A DNA stretch of 64,000 nt, taken from the NCBI GenBank assembly GCA_037043455.1, contig JAWPHD010007128.1:62001-126000 (forward strand), read 5' to 3'. The translations under genes were made by a program, and so were the position numbers. Shown one piece after another: positions 20,618-32,148 of this stretch. Each line of letters begins with the position of its first letter. Positions within the stretch are counted from its first letter, which is position 1. Under the pieces are notes generated by a model that was not told the DNA's origin, did no database searches, and was given only the letters and a program-made list of their open reading frames with translations. Source of the stretch: Cyrtodaria siliqua. Its lineage: Eukaryota > Mollusca > Bivalvia > Adapedonta > Hiatellidae.

Positions 20618-20643
20618 TGGGTGATATGATAATCGCTAACCAA
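20618..20643 (+). promoter_or_regulatory. 26-bp bipartite motif, copy 4
   Basis: GGTGGGTGA, spacer tatgataa, TCGCTAACC. Confidence 0.6.
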
Positions 20644-21258
20644 TCTATCTTGACTTGAAAGCATACAAAGTTGCTTTTTTTTCAATAACCTTTTTAACAT
20701 GTATAGTTAAACATTTAAACATGGCAGTCACTAACCTATTTAACAATATAAGGGAATCATTTCTAATGATAACAGTGAAATTTATTTTAAATAAAAAATA
20801 ATTACATTTTAATATTTAAGATATTCAAAAGACAATAATTATCTTAGTATACTGTACTAAATATTACTACATGGAGCAAACTGGTTCAAAGACAACTATT
20901 AGTACCATTAGCCTAGTCCAGTTGAAAACAACATACATGCATGTTTGAATTACCGAACACGAAGCAAAGGATACAGATGCAAGGTACTTTGTTTCAAGTT
21001 TAGTTGCTTTGTTATTTCGGATTTTTTTTTTTTTCAAAACATCTGCTTGGTTGAAAACTACTAATATTTTAACTACCCAATAATCCCGCTTGTTTAATAT
21101 TCCTCATGTTAACAAATTTGATGTATATCTAGTAGAATCACTTAGGCAGATGTTTTGATTTTGGGTTAATTGTTTATGAGTTTAGAAAATCCCACTGCAT
21201 GAATTATCAGTACGACACAAACCAACGCTCGCCATGAGGCAGTGCCTTATTCATATTA

Positions 21259-21790
21259 TTCTTGTGAACAATTTTCCAAAGGTACTTAAAAGAGTTATTC
21301 CAGGATAGTTTTCTGGTAAATCTTTATCCCCGTTCTTGTGTATTGATACTATATAACCTTCTGTCCAATGATAAGGGAAGTAACCCATGTCGAATATTTT
21401 GTTAAAAAGTACAACTAAGTATGCCGATAATTGATCAAATCCATATTTAAAGAATTATTTTTTTACATAATCCTAGCCTCCTGAACGTCATGAAGTTAAC
21501 TCGGTGCATGCTTTATATATTTCCGCACGAGTGATTTCGTTATCGGGTTCAGCAAACATAACCTGTAACACGTCATTTAAATATCGATCGTTAAAGTATA
21601 ATGTATCTTCATCTGGTTGGAAGAATGCAGAATGTGGGTCATTTACAGCTTTAACATAATTTGCAAGTTGTGAAGTTTAGATATTTGTCTTTGAATTAAT
21701 ATGACTGGCATTTTTTAACATCTTCCAATATTCTTTGAGCACATATGTACGGCACGATTTTATTATGCTCATTAAAAAACAAAATGATGC
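21259..21790 (-). pseudogene. Non-LTR retrotransposon, N-terminal RT segment
   Basis: On the minus strand: NDPHSAFFQPDEDTLYFND, MFAEPDNEITRAEIYKAC, FDMGYFPYHWTEGYIVSIHK and GITLLSTFGKLFT, with frameshifts and a stop. These are the linker and first RT blocks of the same LINE whose next block is at 9305-9559. The Helitron is inserted between the two, at the GKLFT / KLSKWVEG junction. The element seems 5'-truncated near 21790. Confidence 0.8.
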
Positions 21791-22796
21791 CGAAAATAAA
21801 TAAATAAACAAAGTTAAATAAAAAAATCCACATTTAGTAAATGTCCGACACAATTTACATGATTAATTGTGTCAACAAGCTGCAATTTGTTTATGATGAA
21901 CAATCAATGGTATTATTCTGAACTGCCTTAAATTTTAATGTGTTAAAAATCCAATGTGATTTAATTATCGCTATAACAAACTAAATGTCACCGTACTCTG
22001 GTTTTGAACTTACCAAGCGCAATACGTGTGTAACACATGCATCAATTTTCCTTATGTCTATCTCGTGTAAGATATTTGTAACAAATTGAATTGCTAAGGG
22101 AAACGCGCTTTCGCTGAAATAAATTGCACAAACGCCACGTGATTCTGCTGATACAAATATTTAGACGCCACTGGCAAAAAGGGAACTAACAAGTTTGCAC
22201 CAACTTCCTTCCAGATTGGCTGCGTGATAAGGTAATGTCAACTTTTGGCAGTTTTGATGAAACATGCAATTAACACGTACGGAGTAGAGAGCAACTAATA
22301 CATCTCAGAAGATTACAACCTGGATCACTCTCGTTAAAGACGTAACGTTGTTTTCCACTATACTCTGTAAAAGAAGTTTTGGACAATGGCAGTGTTCGAA
22401 CCCGTACAATGATCGCTGAACCATGACATTCGACCATAACCCTTATTATCGCAGTTGATAATTCACAATAGATCAACAATCAACAATAATTCTCGTTTAC
22501 AATGAAAGTTTGCGAAACAATAATAATCTTTTTATTGGTTACTCGAATGTGTCCGTAACTGTTACTTTTTATGGACTTTGCAACATTTTTTACAGACCCT
22601 TTGTGTATTCGCGATATTTTTTTAAAATCAAATCTGTTTGGAATTTAATGTTTCTGGTACCAAATAAACCGCGTAGGATAGACCTTGGTTACTAAATAAA
22701 GATACTTAAATTGTGTGCACTAGTTTTTTTTTTATATGACTTTATATACCCTGGTCCAAAACTTGGATTACGAAATATTACGAAAAAGAACACTTC
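21791..22796. other. No recognisable gene
   Basis: AT-rich DNA. A stretch near 22390-22410 (gtgttcgaacccgtac) resembles a tRNA-type B box on the minus strand and may be a decayed SINE; the support is weak. Confidence 0.45.
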
Positions 22797-22865
22797 TGTT
22801 ACTACTACTACTACTACTGCTACTACTACTACTAACGCTACTACTGCTACTACAACTACTACTAC
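22797..22865. repeat. (ACT)n microsatellite at Helitron derivative 5' side
   Basis: Interrupted ACT/GCT triplets ending directly at the 5' terminus of the element at 22866. A similar array follows that element's 3' end. Confidence 0.9.
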
Positions 22866-24953
22866 TCGCGAGCGAAAGCTCGCCTTACGGTTAACGCGTT
22901 GTTGATTTTCTGAAATTGCCATACTAAGGCAATAAAAATCTTCGTCAAACCGCTAGAGTTACCTGCCCGTAAAGTTGCATCGTGCAAGTAAAACGGTGCA
23001 CCGTGCAGGTGAATCGTATTTCTAGCACGTCATTATAACCTCACATGAACGCCGAGCGGAGCGAGGTGTTATTCGAAGGGAAATAAAGCTAATTACACCG
23101 AGATTACATCGAGCGAAGCGACGTTATACAGCTAATTTCACCGAGCGAAGCGAGGTCTTGTGCATTGAATATAACATACATGTAAATTAAGTTTGTTTTC
23201 GATTTTCTATTCAGTGTTTACGCTGACTCAGTCTAACATATTTATTTATCTAATTTGTTCGAAAACAACAAAATCCACGATTTAATGCTTGATTACATTT
23301 AAATAAAAGTGAATGCGTCAATATTTATTATTTAAAAAAAAAATATAGAATATAATAGCCTGGTTCTCTGGCTTAAAATAGAATAGAATAACTTTTATTT
23401 TCCAATCAAGGACCATCACTGGCATTACACTCACAGTACTAGGTACTACCTTTGTGAAGGGCAAAACTATAACCAGTCTTTGATTGCAATAAAAGTATAA
23501 GTTAAAATGATTCATTTAGAAACACCAACAAATGTAAAAACAATCCAAAATATGAATCAAATTTGATGTAGACGCACTCGAGCAGATGTTTTGATTTTGC
23601 ATTGAGTTTAGAAAACTCCACTGATGTACACTGTAAGGCATAACAGTATGAGTATTGCACACATTATTTAATCGCTCTAGTCTATTAACTTAAAACGACG
23701 CTTGCCACTGTTCAGCAACAACAAAATCAACGATTTAATGCTTGATTATGTTTAAATAAAATTGGTTGCGTCAATATGTAAGTTAGTTTTACTAGATCTA
23801 TTTTTTTTTTATATTAGATCTACATACTTGAAAGCAGTCCAATTTCATTGAAAATACAATATGACAAAAGGACTAAGAATGCTGGCTAAGCGCTGGCCAT
23901 CCTACCTAATAGTAATAAATGTCTGAGATTGTGTGAACTGTGTCATTGCTTTTTGTTCAAATTGTATTTAACGACCCACTGCGCCATTTAAGTCTCAATT
24001 ACACTTATTAATAATAAAAATTCACCTGAAACAATAGTTATATGCAATAATAATTATTCGCCTACCTTTGTATCCTTAAATTGTTTATGCGAAACAAAAG
24101 ACGGTAAGTGAAATATCCTTTCTTTTACTTGAAAGCACAAACGTAAACCTTTTTTGTTCTTTGTAGAAAAAGTGAAGCACCAACTGTACTGTAGACGTAA
24201 TAGTACGTCACCATTATGACAATTTTCAATGCTGATTACGTCAGTCAGTGACGTTCGACGCAATTTTAATTTCAAGAGGGGATGTAGAGAGTGGTGACTT
24301 GGGAACTAGGTATTAAACAAACTGATTATTTCAAATGACACATCATCAATGATTTGTTTGTTTGTTTGTTTGTATGGTGTTTTACGTCATTTTCAACACA
24401 TGTAAGGTTATATATGACGGTGGATTTTTGGATGGTGGAGGCACACCACCCACTTGTCCTGGATAGAACCAGTACTATAGAACCAGTACTATACACCTCC
24501 CGCCATCCGTAAGGATCGACACATCCTCACAAGTCGAGCTCACAGTGGGATTCGAACCTACAGCGGTGAGAGGCGAGAAGGTTTACAACACAACATTCAG
24601 TATCACATGAAACAATTCATTCCTATTTCTTCCTACCTGATCATTGCTGCTAAGTGAAGGCATTTACATTTAGGAAATAGGAATAGATTGGATCATCCTG
24701 AGAAGTCTCATAAAAAAAGTATGCATACATAATTATACTGATCATGCTTATTCAAGTTCACCTGACACTTACTCACTATTTAAGTCATTTTTTTCACAAC
24801 TGTGGCCGATTTGCTTGACAATTATTATTATTAATTTATTTATTTTATTTAATATTATTATTTTATTTATTTTGGAAAACATTTCCACCACTTAAATTGT
24901 TCAATATTGTTTTGTTCTGGATATGTTCATAGAAAAAAGTGGAAGCTGGAAAA

Positions 24954-25016
24954 TCGCCATATGACCTTAGCTGTTGATGCGACTATAAAATCCAATTAAA
25001 TTCAATTCAATTATCC
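24954..25016 (+). mobile_element. Short SINE tail fragment in derivative A
   Basis: About 70 bp absent from derivative B, ending with aattaaattcaattcaatt. It resembles the 3' tail of the SINE at 34868-35205, so it is probably a truncated SINE insertion. Confidence 0.55.
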
Positions 25017-25249
25017 TGCTCCCACAAAAACAATGCATGGATTGAATACTTTTTTTTCACAAATTAGGCAGTTTTCGCGCTTTTTTTTTCTCCACCAAAA
25101 TGACCAGGCTAGGGTCAGGAGTCTTCACAATTTTTAGTGGGTAAAAGCCCAGCCAACATTACAATGGAAATCAATAGTGCTTGGTTTGATTTAGTTTAAA
25201 CTTATTTATTTTACATCAATTGTAACGAAAGCTCTATGAACTTATTTGA

Positions 25250-25400
25250 ATCACTCTCGATGTCTTCCACGGTAGAACCAGTACTAAGCAATGCAGATAA
25301 AGTGTCTTGCTAAGGGACACAACGCAATGGCGGGAATCGAACTCACGACTTTTGGATCATGGGTCCAACGCTCTACCACTAGACCACAGTGCTGCACGGT
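25250..25400 (-). mobile_element. tRNA-derived SINE remnant in derivative A
   Basis: On the minus strand a tRNA-like head is visible: gtggtctagtggtagagcg (A box), CAT in the anticodon position, and gtgagttcgattcccgcc (B box). It is followed by tgcgttgtgtcccttag. A truncated copy lacking the A-box half is present in derivative B at about 28615-28712. Confidence 0.65.
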
Positions 25401-25685
25401 TTGATTTGGAAGTAATAGAGTATAATGTGTAGATCCCCATTTCGATTTCGAATAGTTATGCTAAAATAATTTGTTGAATTAGTTTTTTTTATGTGATGAT
25501 CGCAAAGTTTGTATGTGAAGAGTAGTGGGTTGCGTTATTTGTGTGTCCCTTAGAACGGAGCAACTGAGTACGGTTTAGAAAATCCCTATGTTATAAGGTA
25601 TTACAGTATGAGTAATATTACACAATGTAACCATTTTATTTACTTAAACCGACGCTCGCCATGAGGCAGTGCCTTATTCATATTA

Positions 25686-25746
25686 CTACTACTACTGCTA
25701 CTACCGCTACTACTAACACTACTACTACTACTACTACAACATATAA
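25686..25746. repeat. (ACT)n microsatellite between derivatives A and B
   Basis: ctactactactgctactacc and further triplets fill the gap between the 3' end of A and the 5' end of B. Confidence 0.9.
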
Positions 25747-27467
25747 TCGCGAGCGTAAGCTCGCCTTACGGTTAACGCGTTGTTGATTTTCTGAAATTGC
25801 CATACTAAGGCAATACAAATCTTCGTCAAACCGCTAGAGTTACCTGCCCGTAAAGTTGCATCGTGGAAGTAAAACGGTGCACCGTGCAGGTGAATCGTAT
25901 TTCTAGCACGTCATTATAACCTCACATGAACTCCGAGCGGAGCGAGGTGTTATTCGAAGGAATTTAAAGCTAATTACACCGAGATTACATCGAGCGAAGC
26001 GACGTTATACAGCTAATTTCACCTAGCGAAGCGAGGTCTTGTGCATTGAATATAACAAACATGTAAATTAAGTTTGTTTTCGATTCTCTTCTATTCTATT
26101 CAGTGTTTTCGCTGACTCAGTCCATTCAATTCAACATATTTATTTTTTACAATCTAATTTGTTCAAAAACAACAAAATCCACGATTTAATGCTTGATTAG
26201 GTTTAAATAAAAGTGAATGCGTCAATATTTATTATTTAAAAAAAAAAAGATAGAATATAATAGCCTGGTTCTCTGTCTTAAAATAGAATAGAATAGAATA
26301 ACTTTTATTTTCCAATCAAGGACCATCACTGGCAGTACTAGATACTACCTTTGTGAAGGGAAAAACTATAACCAGTCTTTGATTGTAGTAAAAGTATAAG
26401 TTAAAATGATTCATTTAGAAACACCAACAAATGTAAAAACAATCCAAAATATGAATCAAATTTGATGTAGAAGCACTCGAGCAGATGTTTTGATTTTGCA
26501 TTGAGTTTAGAAAACTCCACTGATGTACACTGTAGGGCATAACAGTATGAGTATTGCACACATTATTTAATCGCTCTAGTCTATTAACTTAAAACGACGC
26601 TTGCCACTGTTCAGCAACAAAAAAATCAACGATTTAATGCTTGATTATGTTTAAATAAAAGTGATTGCGTCAATATGTAAGTTAGTTTTACTAGATCTTT
26701 TTTTTTTATATTAGATCTACATACTTGAAAGCAGTCCAATTTCATTGAAAATACAATATGACGAAAGGACTAAGAAAGCTGGCTAAGAGCTGACCATCCT
26801 ACCTAATAGTAATAAATGTCTGAGATTGTGTAAACTGTGTCATTGCTTTTTGTTCAAATTGTATTTAACGACCCACTGCGCCATTTAAGTCTCAATTCGT
26901 TTATTAATAATAAAAATTCACCTGAAACAATAGCTATATGCAATAATAATTATTCGCCTACCTTTTTATCCTTAAATTGTTTATGCGAAACCAAAGGCGG
27001 TAAGTGAAATATCCTTTCTTTTACTTGAAAGCACAAACGTAAACCTTTTTTGTTCTTTGTAGACAAAGTGAAGCACCTACTGTACTGTAAACGTAATAGT
27101 ACGTCACCATTACGACAATTTTTAATGCTGATTACGTCAGTCTGTGATGTTCGACGCAATTTTAATTTCAAGAGGGGATGTAGATAGTGGTGAATTGAGA
27201 ACAAGGTATTAAACGAACTGATTATTTCAAATGACACATCATCAATGATTTGTTTGTTTGTTTGTTTGTATGGTGTTTTACGTCATTTTCAATACATGTA
27301 ATGTTTTGGATTTTTGGGTGGTGGAGGCAGACCACCCACTTGTCCTTGGTAGAACCAGTACTATAGAACCAGTACTATACACCTCCCGCCATCCGAAAGG
27401 ATCGACACATCCTCACAAGTCGAGCTCCCAGTGGGATTCGAACCTGCAGCGGTGAGAGGCGAGATGG

Positions 27468-27832
27468 CTTTTTTTGGGCATGGCATCTAGAATACTCCCT
27501 AACAGAGGGTTGGCATCTGGGATACTATTTGAACCGTGCGAGGCCGCGCAGGGCCCGAGCTCTCTAGGGGGGTCCGGGGGCATCCCCCCCCCCCCCCCCC
27601 TCACGAAATTTTTTGAAACCTAGGTGCTCTGAAATGGCATTTCCAGCAATCTGAGACATAAATTAGCATTTTTTTAATTTTTTGGATGGAAAAAAATATT
27701 TTTTGAGAAAAATACGGCGTACGCGTATGAAAAACTGCGATGTCGGCGTACGGCATACCACAACCCGGCGTACGGAATACTGGCTAATATGGGTCGGAAT
27801 CCGGCGTAAGAAAAGGGGGTCGGTACCCTCTT
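27468..27832. mobile_element. ~365-bp insertion in derivative B
   Basis: Sequence absent from derivative A, with tggcatctagaatactccct, aggggggtccgggggcatc, a run of about 20 C, and repeated ggcgtacgg motifs. A/B comparison defines the edges only to within a few bases and I cannot call a target duplication. Its type is unknown. Confidence 0.6.
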
Positions 27833-28146
27833 ACAACGGAACATTCAGTATCACATGAAACAATTCATTCCTATTCCATCCTACCAGATCATTGCTGTTA
27901 AGTTAAGGCATTTACATTTAGGAAATAGGAATAGATTGGATCATCCTGAGAAGTCTCATAAAAAAGGTATGCATACATAATTATACTGATCATGCTTATT
28001 CAAGTTCACCTGACACTTACTCACTATTTAAGTCATTTTTTTCACAACTGTGGCCGATTTGCTTCACAATTATTATTATTAATTTTATTTAATATTAATA
28101 TTTTATTTATTTTGGAAAACATTTCCACCACTTAAATTTTTCAAAA

Positions 28147-28310
28147 TGATATATAGGGTCCTATAGACACCACAGCGTCCGAACGTAGGTGGCATCGTAG
28201 GTCCGCACTGTACTGCAAACAAGGACTTGAAACTACAATGAAATAGACAAAAAACAACAGAAAGGGTGGTGAAGACAGGGTTACCGACTTGGACTTTTCT
28301 GTTATTGTCT
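28147..28310 (+). repeat. Family C copy inside derivative B
   Basis: Blocks tatatagggtcctatag, accacagcgtccgaacg, ggtccgcactgtactgc and acaacagaaagggtggtga match 4071-4262. Confidence 0.75.
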
Positions 28311-29143
28311 CCAACAGTATTGTTTTGTTCTGGGTATGTTTATAGAAGAAAGTTTATCTAAAATGTTTCATATTAACCTGCTCCCACAAAAACAATGCAT
28401 GTATTCAATACTTTTTTCACAAATTAGGCAGTTTTCGCGCTTTTTTTTCTCAACCAAAATGACCAGGCTAGGGTCGGGAGTCTTCACAATTTTTAGTGGG
28501 TAAAAGCCCTGCAAACATTACAATGGAAATCACACTGCAGTGCTTGGTTTGATTTAGTTTAAACTTATTTATTTTACATCGATTGTAACGAAAGCTCTAT
28601 GAACTTATTTGAATCACTCTCGATGTCTTCCTGGGTAGAACCAGTACTAAGTAATGCAGATAAAGTGTCTTGCTCAGGGACACAACGCAATGGCGGGAAT
28701 CGAACTCACGATCCCCATTTCGATTTCGAATAGTTAAATTATTGTTGAATTAGGTTTTTTTATGTGATGATCGCAAAGTTTGTATGTGAATAGTAGTGGG
28801 TTACGTTTTTTGTGTGTCCCTTAGAACGGAGCAACTGAGTTGGGTTTCGAAAATCCCTATGTTATAAGGTACTACAGTATGAGTAATATTACACAATGTT
28901 ACCATTTTGTTTACTTAAACCGACGCTCGGCATGAGGCAGTACCTTATTCATATTAATCGCGAGCGTAAGCTCGCCTTACGGTTAACGCGTTGTTGATTT
29001 TCTGAAATTGCCATACTAAGGCAATACAAATCTTCGTCAAACCGCTAGAGTTACCTGCCCGTAAAGATGCATCGTGCAAGTAAAACGGTGCACCGACCCG
29101 GCGATTCGTATTTCTAGCACGTCGTTATAACCTCAGTTGAACG

Positions 29144-29268
29144 CAGACCATATAGAACGCAAAGGTTGACAATAAGCATGACTTTATAATATAAAGACAT
29201 GCTTACTGTCAACCTTTGTGTTCTATAAAGTCATGCTTACTGTCAACCTTTGTGTTCTATATGGTCTG
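29144..29268. repeat. Inverted/direct triplication at the deletion junction
   Basis: A ~45-bp piece of the helicase gene (tcatgcttactgtcaacctt and flanks) occurs three times. It is inverted at 29144-29188, direct but truncated at 29191-29227, and direct and continuing into the gene from 29228. The large Helitron has it once (about 17183-17220). Confidence 0.85.
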
Positions 29269-29867
29269 TTCAATGGAGCAATTGGTACAGTTGTGGATAT
29301 TGTCTATCCAGTCAATACAAAACCAACAGAAACTTTGCCTTCTGTGGTAATGGTGGAATTTCAACACTACACACGTCCCCCATACATCAACGCTAATCCA
29401 AAAGTGATTCCAATAATACCTGTTGAAAGGAGAATTGACTGTCCTTGTCATTCCTGCAAAATGACACAAATTCCTTTGACACTTGGCTGGGCAACTACCA
29501 TACACAAGTGTCAGGGCATGACTGTTGGAGTTGGAGAGTGCCACAGGTACATTGTCATATATGTGGGCCAAGAAGTTTTGAGTCGAGAAATCCTGGAGCC
29601 CTTTTTGTAGCCCTTTCTAGAGCAAAGTCTGCAGGCAGTGAATCCATTGAGCCAGATTTTGCATGGCATCCCTCTATACTGGTTAATGAGGATAGGATGT
29701 GTCATATTGTTAATACAAAAAGAGTCCAAGCCAGATCCAAAGAAATTTTAAGGATTGACAGTTTATGCCACAAGACAGAACAGGAATATGACACGTTACG
29801 ATCAAATGAGGCATTCATTTCAATAGTGAATTTGTTACTAGACAATGAACATCCTTTAGAAGAATAG
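29218..29867 (+). pseudogene. Helicase C-terminal fragment in derivative C
   Basis: Matches the large Helitron helicase from MLTVNLCVLYGLFNGAIG to the stop, including LGWATTIHKCQGMTVG and FVALSRAKSAGS. Near 29560 a small deletion (atatgtgggcc instead of aaatcctgggcc) shifts the frame, so the last ~90 residues are read in another frame. There is no Walker motif and no promoter-proximal part. It is non-functional. Confidence 0.9.
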
Positions 29868-29920
29868 TTTAGTTATCTGCGCTTTTTTTGTGTTTAATCA
29901 TATATACAGTGCTTCATTAC

Positions 29921-29946
29921 GGTGGGTGATATGACAATCGCTAACC
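29921..29946 (+). promoter_or_regulatory. 26-bp bipartite motif, copy in derivative C
   Basis: Identical to 17873-17898, at the homologous place. Confidence 0.6.
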
Positions 29947-30183
29947 ATATGCAAGCAAAACCAAAGTTTTTTAATTACGGTTGTATGGGTGAAAGATCAG
30001 GATTTCACAGTAAAAACATATTCATAATCGTTCAACAAACAAACAAATGTGACATTCAGTCATGAAGTCAAGGAAGTGTTGCTGACATTGACACCAACCT
30101 TCGATAAGGTTCAATAATTTAAAAGCAAAAATTGTCGGTTTAAATCTTACATAAACATTTTTAAAATGTAATAAATAGATTAT

Positions 30184-30319
30184 TTAACTGCTGGTTCGAT
30201 TATAGAGAAATCCTTCACTTGATTGTAGGCGTGCTTTTTTTTCTTTATCCGATCGTTAATGAAAAAAACATGCCTACCATCTAGTGAAGTATTTCCCTAT
30301 AACAGATCCCAGCAGTTAA
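30184..30319. repeat. ~135-bp palindrome, copy in derivative C
   Basis: Homologous to 18132-18266 with a few substitutions (ttgattgtaggcgtgc, gatcgttaatgaaaaaaac). The terminal TTAACTGCTGG / CCAGCAGTTAA pair is kept. Confidence 0.75.
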
Positions 30320-30675
30320 CTAATCTCAATTTTAGGTCAATTGTAAAAAATAATGTCATGAGCCCGAACTGTGAGTGAAAAACAATATACCTATATTTCT
30401 TAATTTACATGTAAAGTCTTCATCTCAATATTCGTTCCAATTCTTCTTCAGTTATTATCAATAGCATCATTGTCAGATTGTACAACATAAACATAAAGCA
30501 AATTGTGTAAAATTCTTGAATATAATTAACATTTTTCATCATTTTTAATTAGTATGTCATTTGTGTTTTTCTCATCAGAGTTTTCTAAATATCATAAATT
30601 ATCCTGAGCATTATTTTGTTGCATGTATAACATAGGTGATAAAATTGGTTTGTTTAGCAAACCAGTTTTGTTGTT

Positions 30676-30702
30676 GGTGGGTGATAATAAAAATCGCTAA
30701 CC
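30676..30702 (+). promoter_or_regulatory. Bipartite motif, second copy in derivative C
   Basis: GGTGGGTGA, nine-base spacer taataaaaa, TCGCTAACC. The half-sites are unchanged while the spacer has diverged and gained one base relative to 18622-18647. Confidence 0.6.
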
Positions 30703-31358
30703 GTATCGACCACTTAACCACTACTATTATGTACATACATACACACACATGCATGAACCATCATTTTGTTTGTTCAACTTTACTTTTGAAAACAAACAGT
30801 ACCAAACAGTTAAAGGGACACCCAGCAATTTTGCTTTTTGTTCTCCAAAAATATTCCGAAACAAACATCTCCATGATGTTACTATAGTCAAATATTTAAT
30901 TTCAAAATATGACATTTCATTAAAGGAAAATAACTTTACTTCAAGTCTATTTTTTTTTTAATTTTACATAATTACACACACATAAATGGTATATAGTATA
31001 GCCATTTATCAATTTTATTGAATATAAGTTAATAATTCAAATTAAAAAGGCAGTCATAACTTTACCACGAGGACTTTGAAGAAGAAAATAATACACTTTT
31101 GTATATGAGTATTGTTTACATGCAATAACGTGTAAACATATTTAGGACTACCGGGTGTCCCTTTTACCAGGGTATTGGTGACTGATCTTCTTGAAATGTC
31201 ACATATAATAATATGTTAATCTTCAATTTAATAAACTCGTCTTAATTATCCCATAACTTGTAACTTACATGGCACACGTGGATAAAGGTGAACTCCTCTA
31301 GATTTATTCAATATCCATTTAGCGTACCAATATTGATATTTCTGTCCATCTATAGGAT

Positions 31359-32148
31359 ATGGAAAAGGAAACAGTGATTTTCGTTAGTGATTCAAGGGGT
31401 CGTGGACTTCAGGAATATATAAAACAAAATGGATTATTTATAAATAGCAACATCAGATATATTTTAAAACCTGGAGCAAAATTACTATACCTTAAAAGTG
31501 AACTTCTAAAAGAACTCACCGCAATATATATAACTGAAAACTCAACCATAAAAATTATCATTTCGGCAGGAATCTGTAACTTAACTGAAAAAATATGTCA
31601 CAGAGGAGGAACAGAAATTTGTTACAACCATTCAACAGACAAGATAGATCAATTAAAACACCAGTTCAACTCTTTCCATACAAACCTACTAAAACACATT
31701 CCACCATGTCAACTATATCTACAGTTTACATCAATTGCCCCTGCATCAATTAAAAAATACAGGGACTTTCAAATAAAACGCAATAGGTTGTACTATTCAT
31801 TTTGTCAAAGAAGAAGATGTTCTTAAAATGCAACATCAATTGGAAAATCAAATTACTGCATTGAATTCAGACATTGCAATTATGAATTCCATTCAAAATC
31901 TACCTACAGTCAGGTTTTGTAGAGACCTCCTCAAAACCTCTACAAAACAAAGAGGATCTTTAAATAACCTTAAAAAGAAAATAACAAAATATTCGTATAA
32001 ACATTTTTATGATGGAGTTCATGCAGATGAACACCTTAAAAACAAATGGTTTAATATACTTTGCAAATCTGTTATTCAACATGAAAACAGCCAAATAGAT
32101 TCTAAATCTGATTCAGAGGATGAAACTTGGGACTTTAAACGAATCTGA
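31359..32148 (+). pseudogene. Second SGNH-like gene, frameshifted
   Basis: Nearly identical to 19308-20096. FVSDSRGRGL and SAGICNLT are intact in the first frame. A one-base insertion near 31804 shifts the frame and ends the first part at 31826. The second part resumes at 31828 and retains DGVHADEHLK. The insertion separates block I/III from the Asp-His block, so this copy should be inactive. Differences from the first copy are scattered, including HLGG to HRGG and PDE to ADE. Confidence 0.85.

Larger units (their letters stand above)
9560..21258 (+). mobile_element. Large Helitron (Helentron-type), ~11.7 kb
   Basis: Boundaries come from four copies of the same 5' end (9560, 22866, 25747, 28958) and of the same 3' end (21258, 25685, 28956, 32541). 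They also come from the LINE reading through on both sides. The 5' end starts TCGCGAGCG. The 3' end reads ctcgccatgaggcagtgcct and then tattcatatta. The ends carry short subterminal inverted repeats (GCGAGCGT at 9562-9569, ACGCTCGC at 21225-21232). No CTRR end of canonical Helitrons is seen, which with the OTU domain points to the Helentron/Helitron2 group. It encodes OTU, Rep, PIF1-like helicase and an SGNH-like protein. Frame breaks suggest recent inactivation or sequencing indels. Confidence 0.9.
20097..21258 (+). other. Helitron 3' region and terminus
   Basis: No gene. It holds two more bipartite motifs, half-site remnants at about 20422-20434 and 20721-20736, and the conserved terminus. 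The last ~35 bp contain the subterminal ACGCTCGC and a short hairpin AGGC-AGT-GCCT before tattcatatta. Compared with the derivative ending at 32541, about 770 bp (roughly 20150-20917) is extra here. Confidence 0.7.
22866..25685 (+). mobile_element. Non-autonomous Helitron derivative A
   Basis: Its first ~450 bp match the 5' end of the large Helitron (to about its position 10090) and its last ~35 bp match the 3' end. The interior is unrelated to the genes. It includes a decayed internal 3'-end-like block near 23560-23720 followed by a second 5'-UTR-like block, so it is a chimera of element ends. A minus-strand tRNA-type SINE lies near 25250-25400. No transposition protein is encoded. Confidence 0.85.
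25747..28956 (+). mobile_element. Non-autonomous Helitron derivative B
   Basis: Closely related to derivative A over its whole length, with the same order of landmarks. It differs by a ~365-bp insertion (27468-27832), by a family C copy (28147-28310) replacing part of A, and by loss of part of the SINE. Its 3' end abuts the 5' end of the next element at 28958. Confidence 0.85.

Noticed and set aside
22692..22922. Thr-rich or Val-rich small proteins over the triplet array
   Set aside because: These are translations of the (ACT)n microsatellite.
24054..27237. Minus-strand frame of 73-95 codons conserved between derivatives A and B (LKLRRTS ... VKERIFHLP)
   Set aside because: A and B are recent copies, and most differences between the two frames change the amino acid, so no coding constraint is visible.
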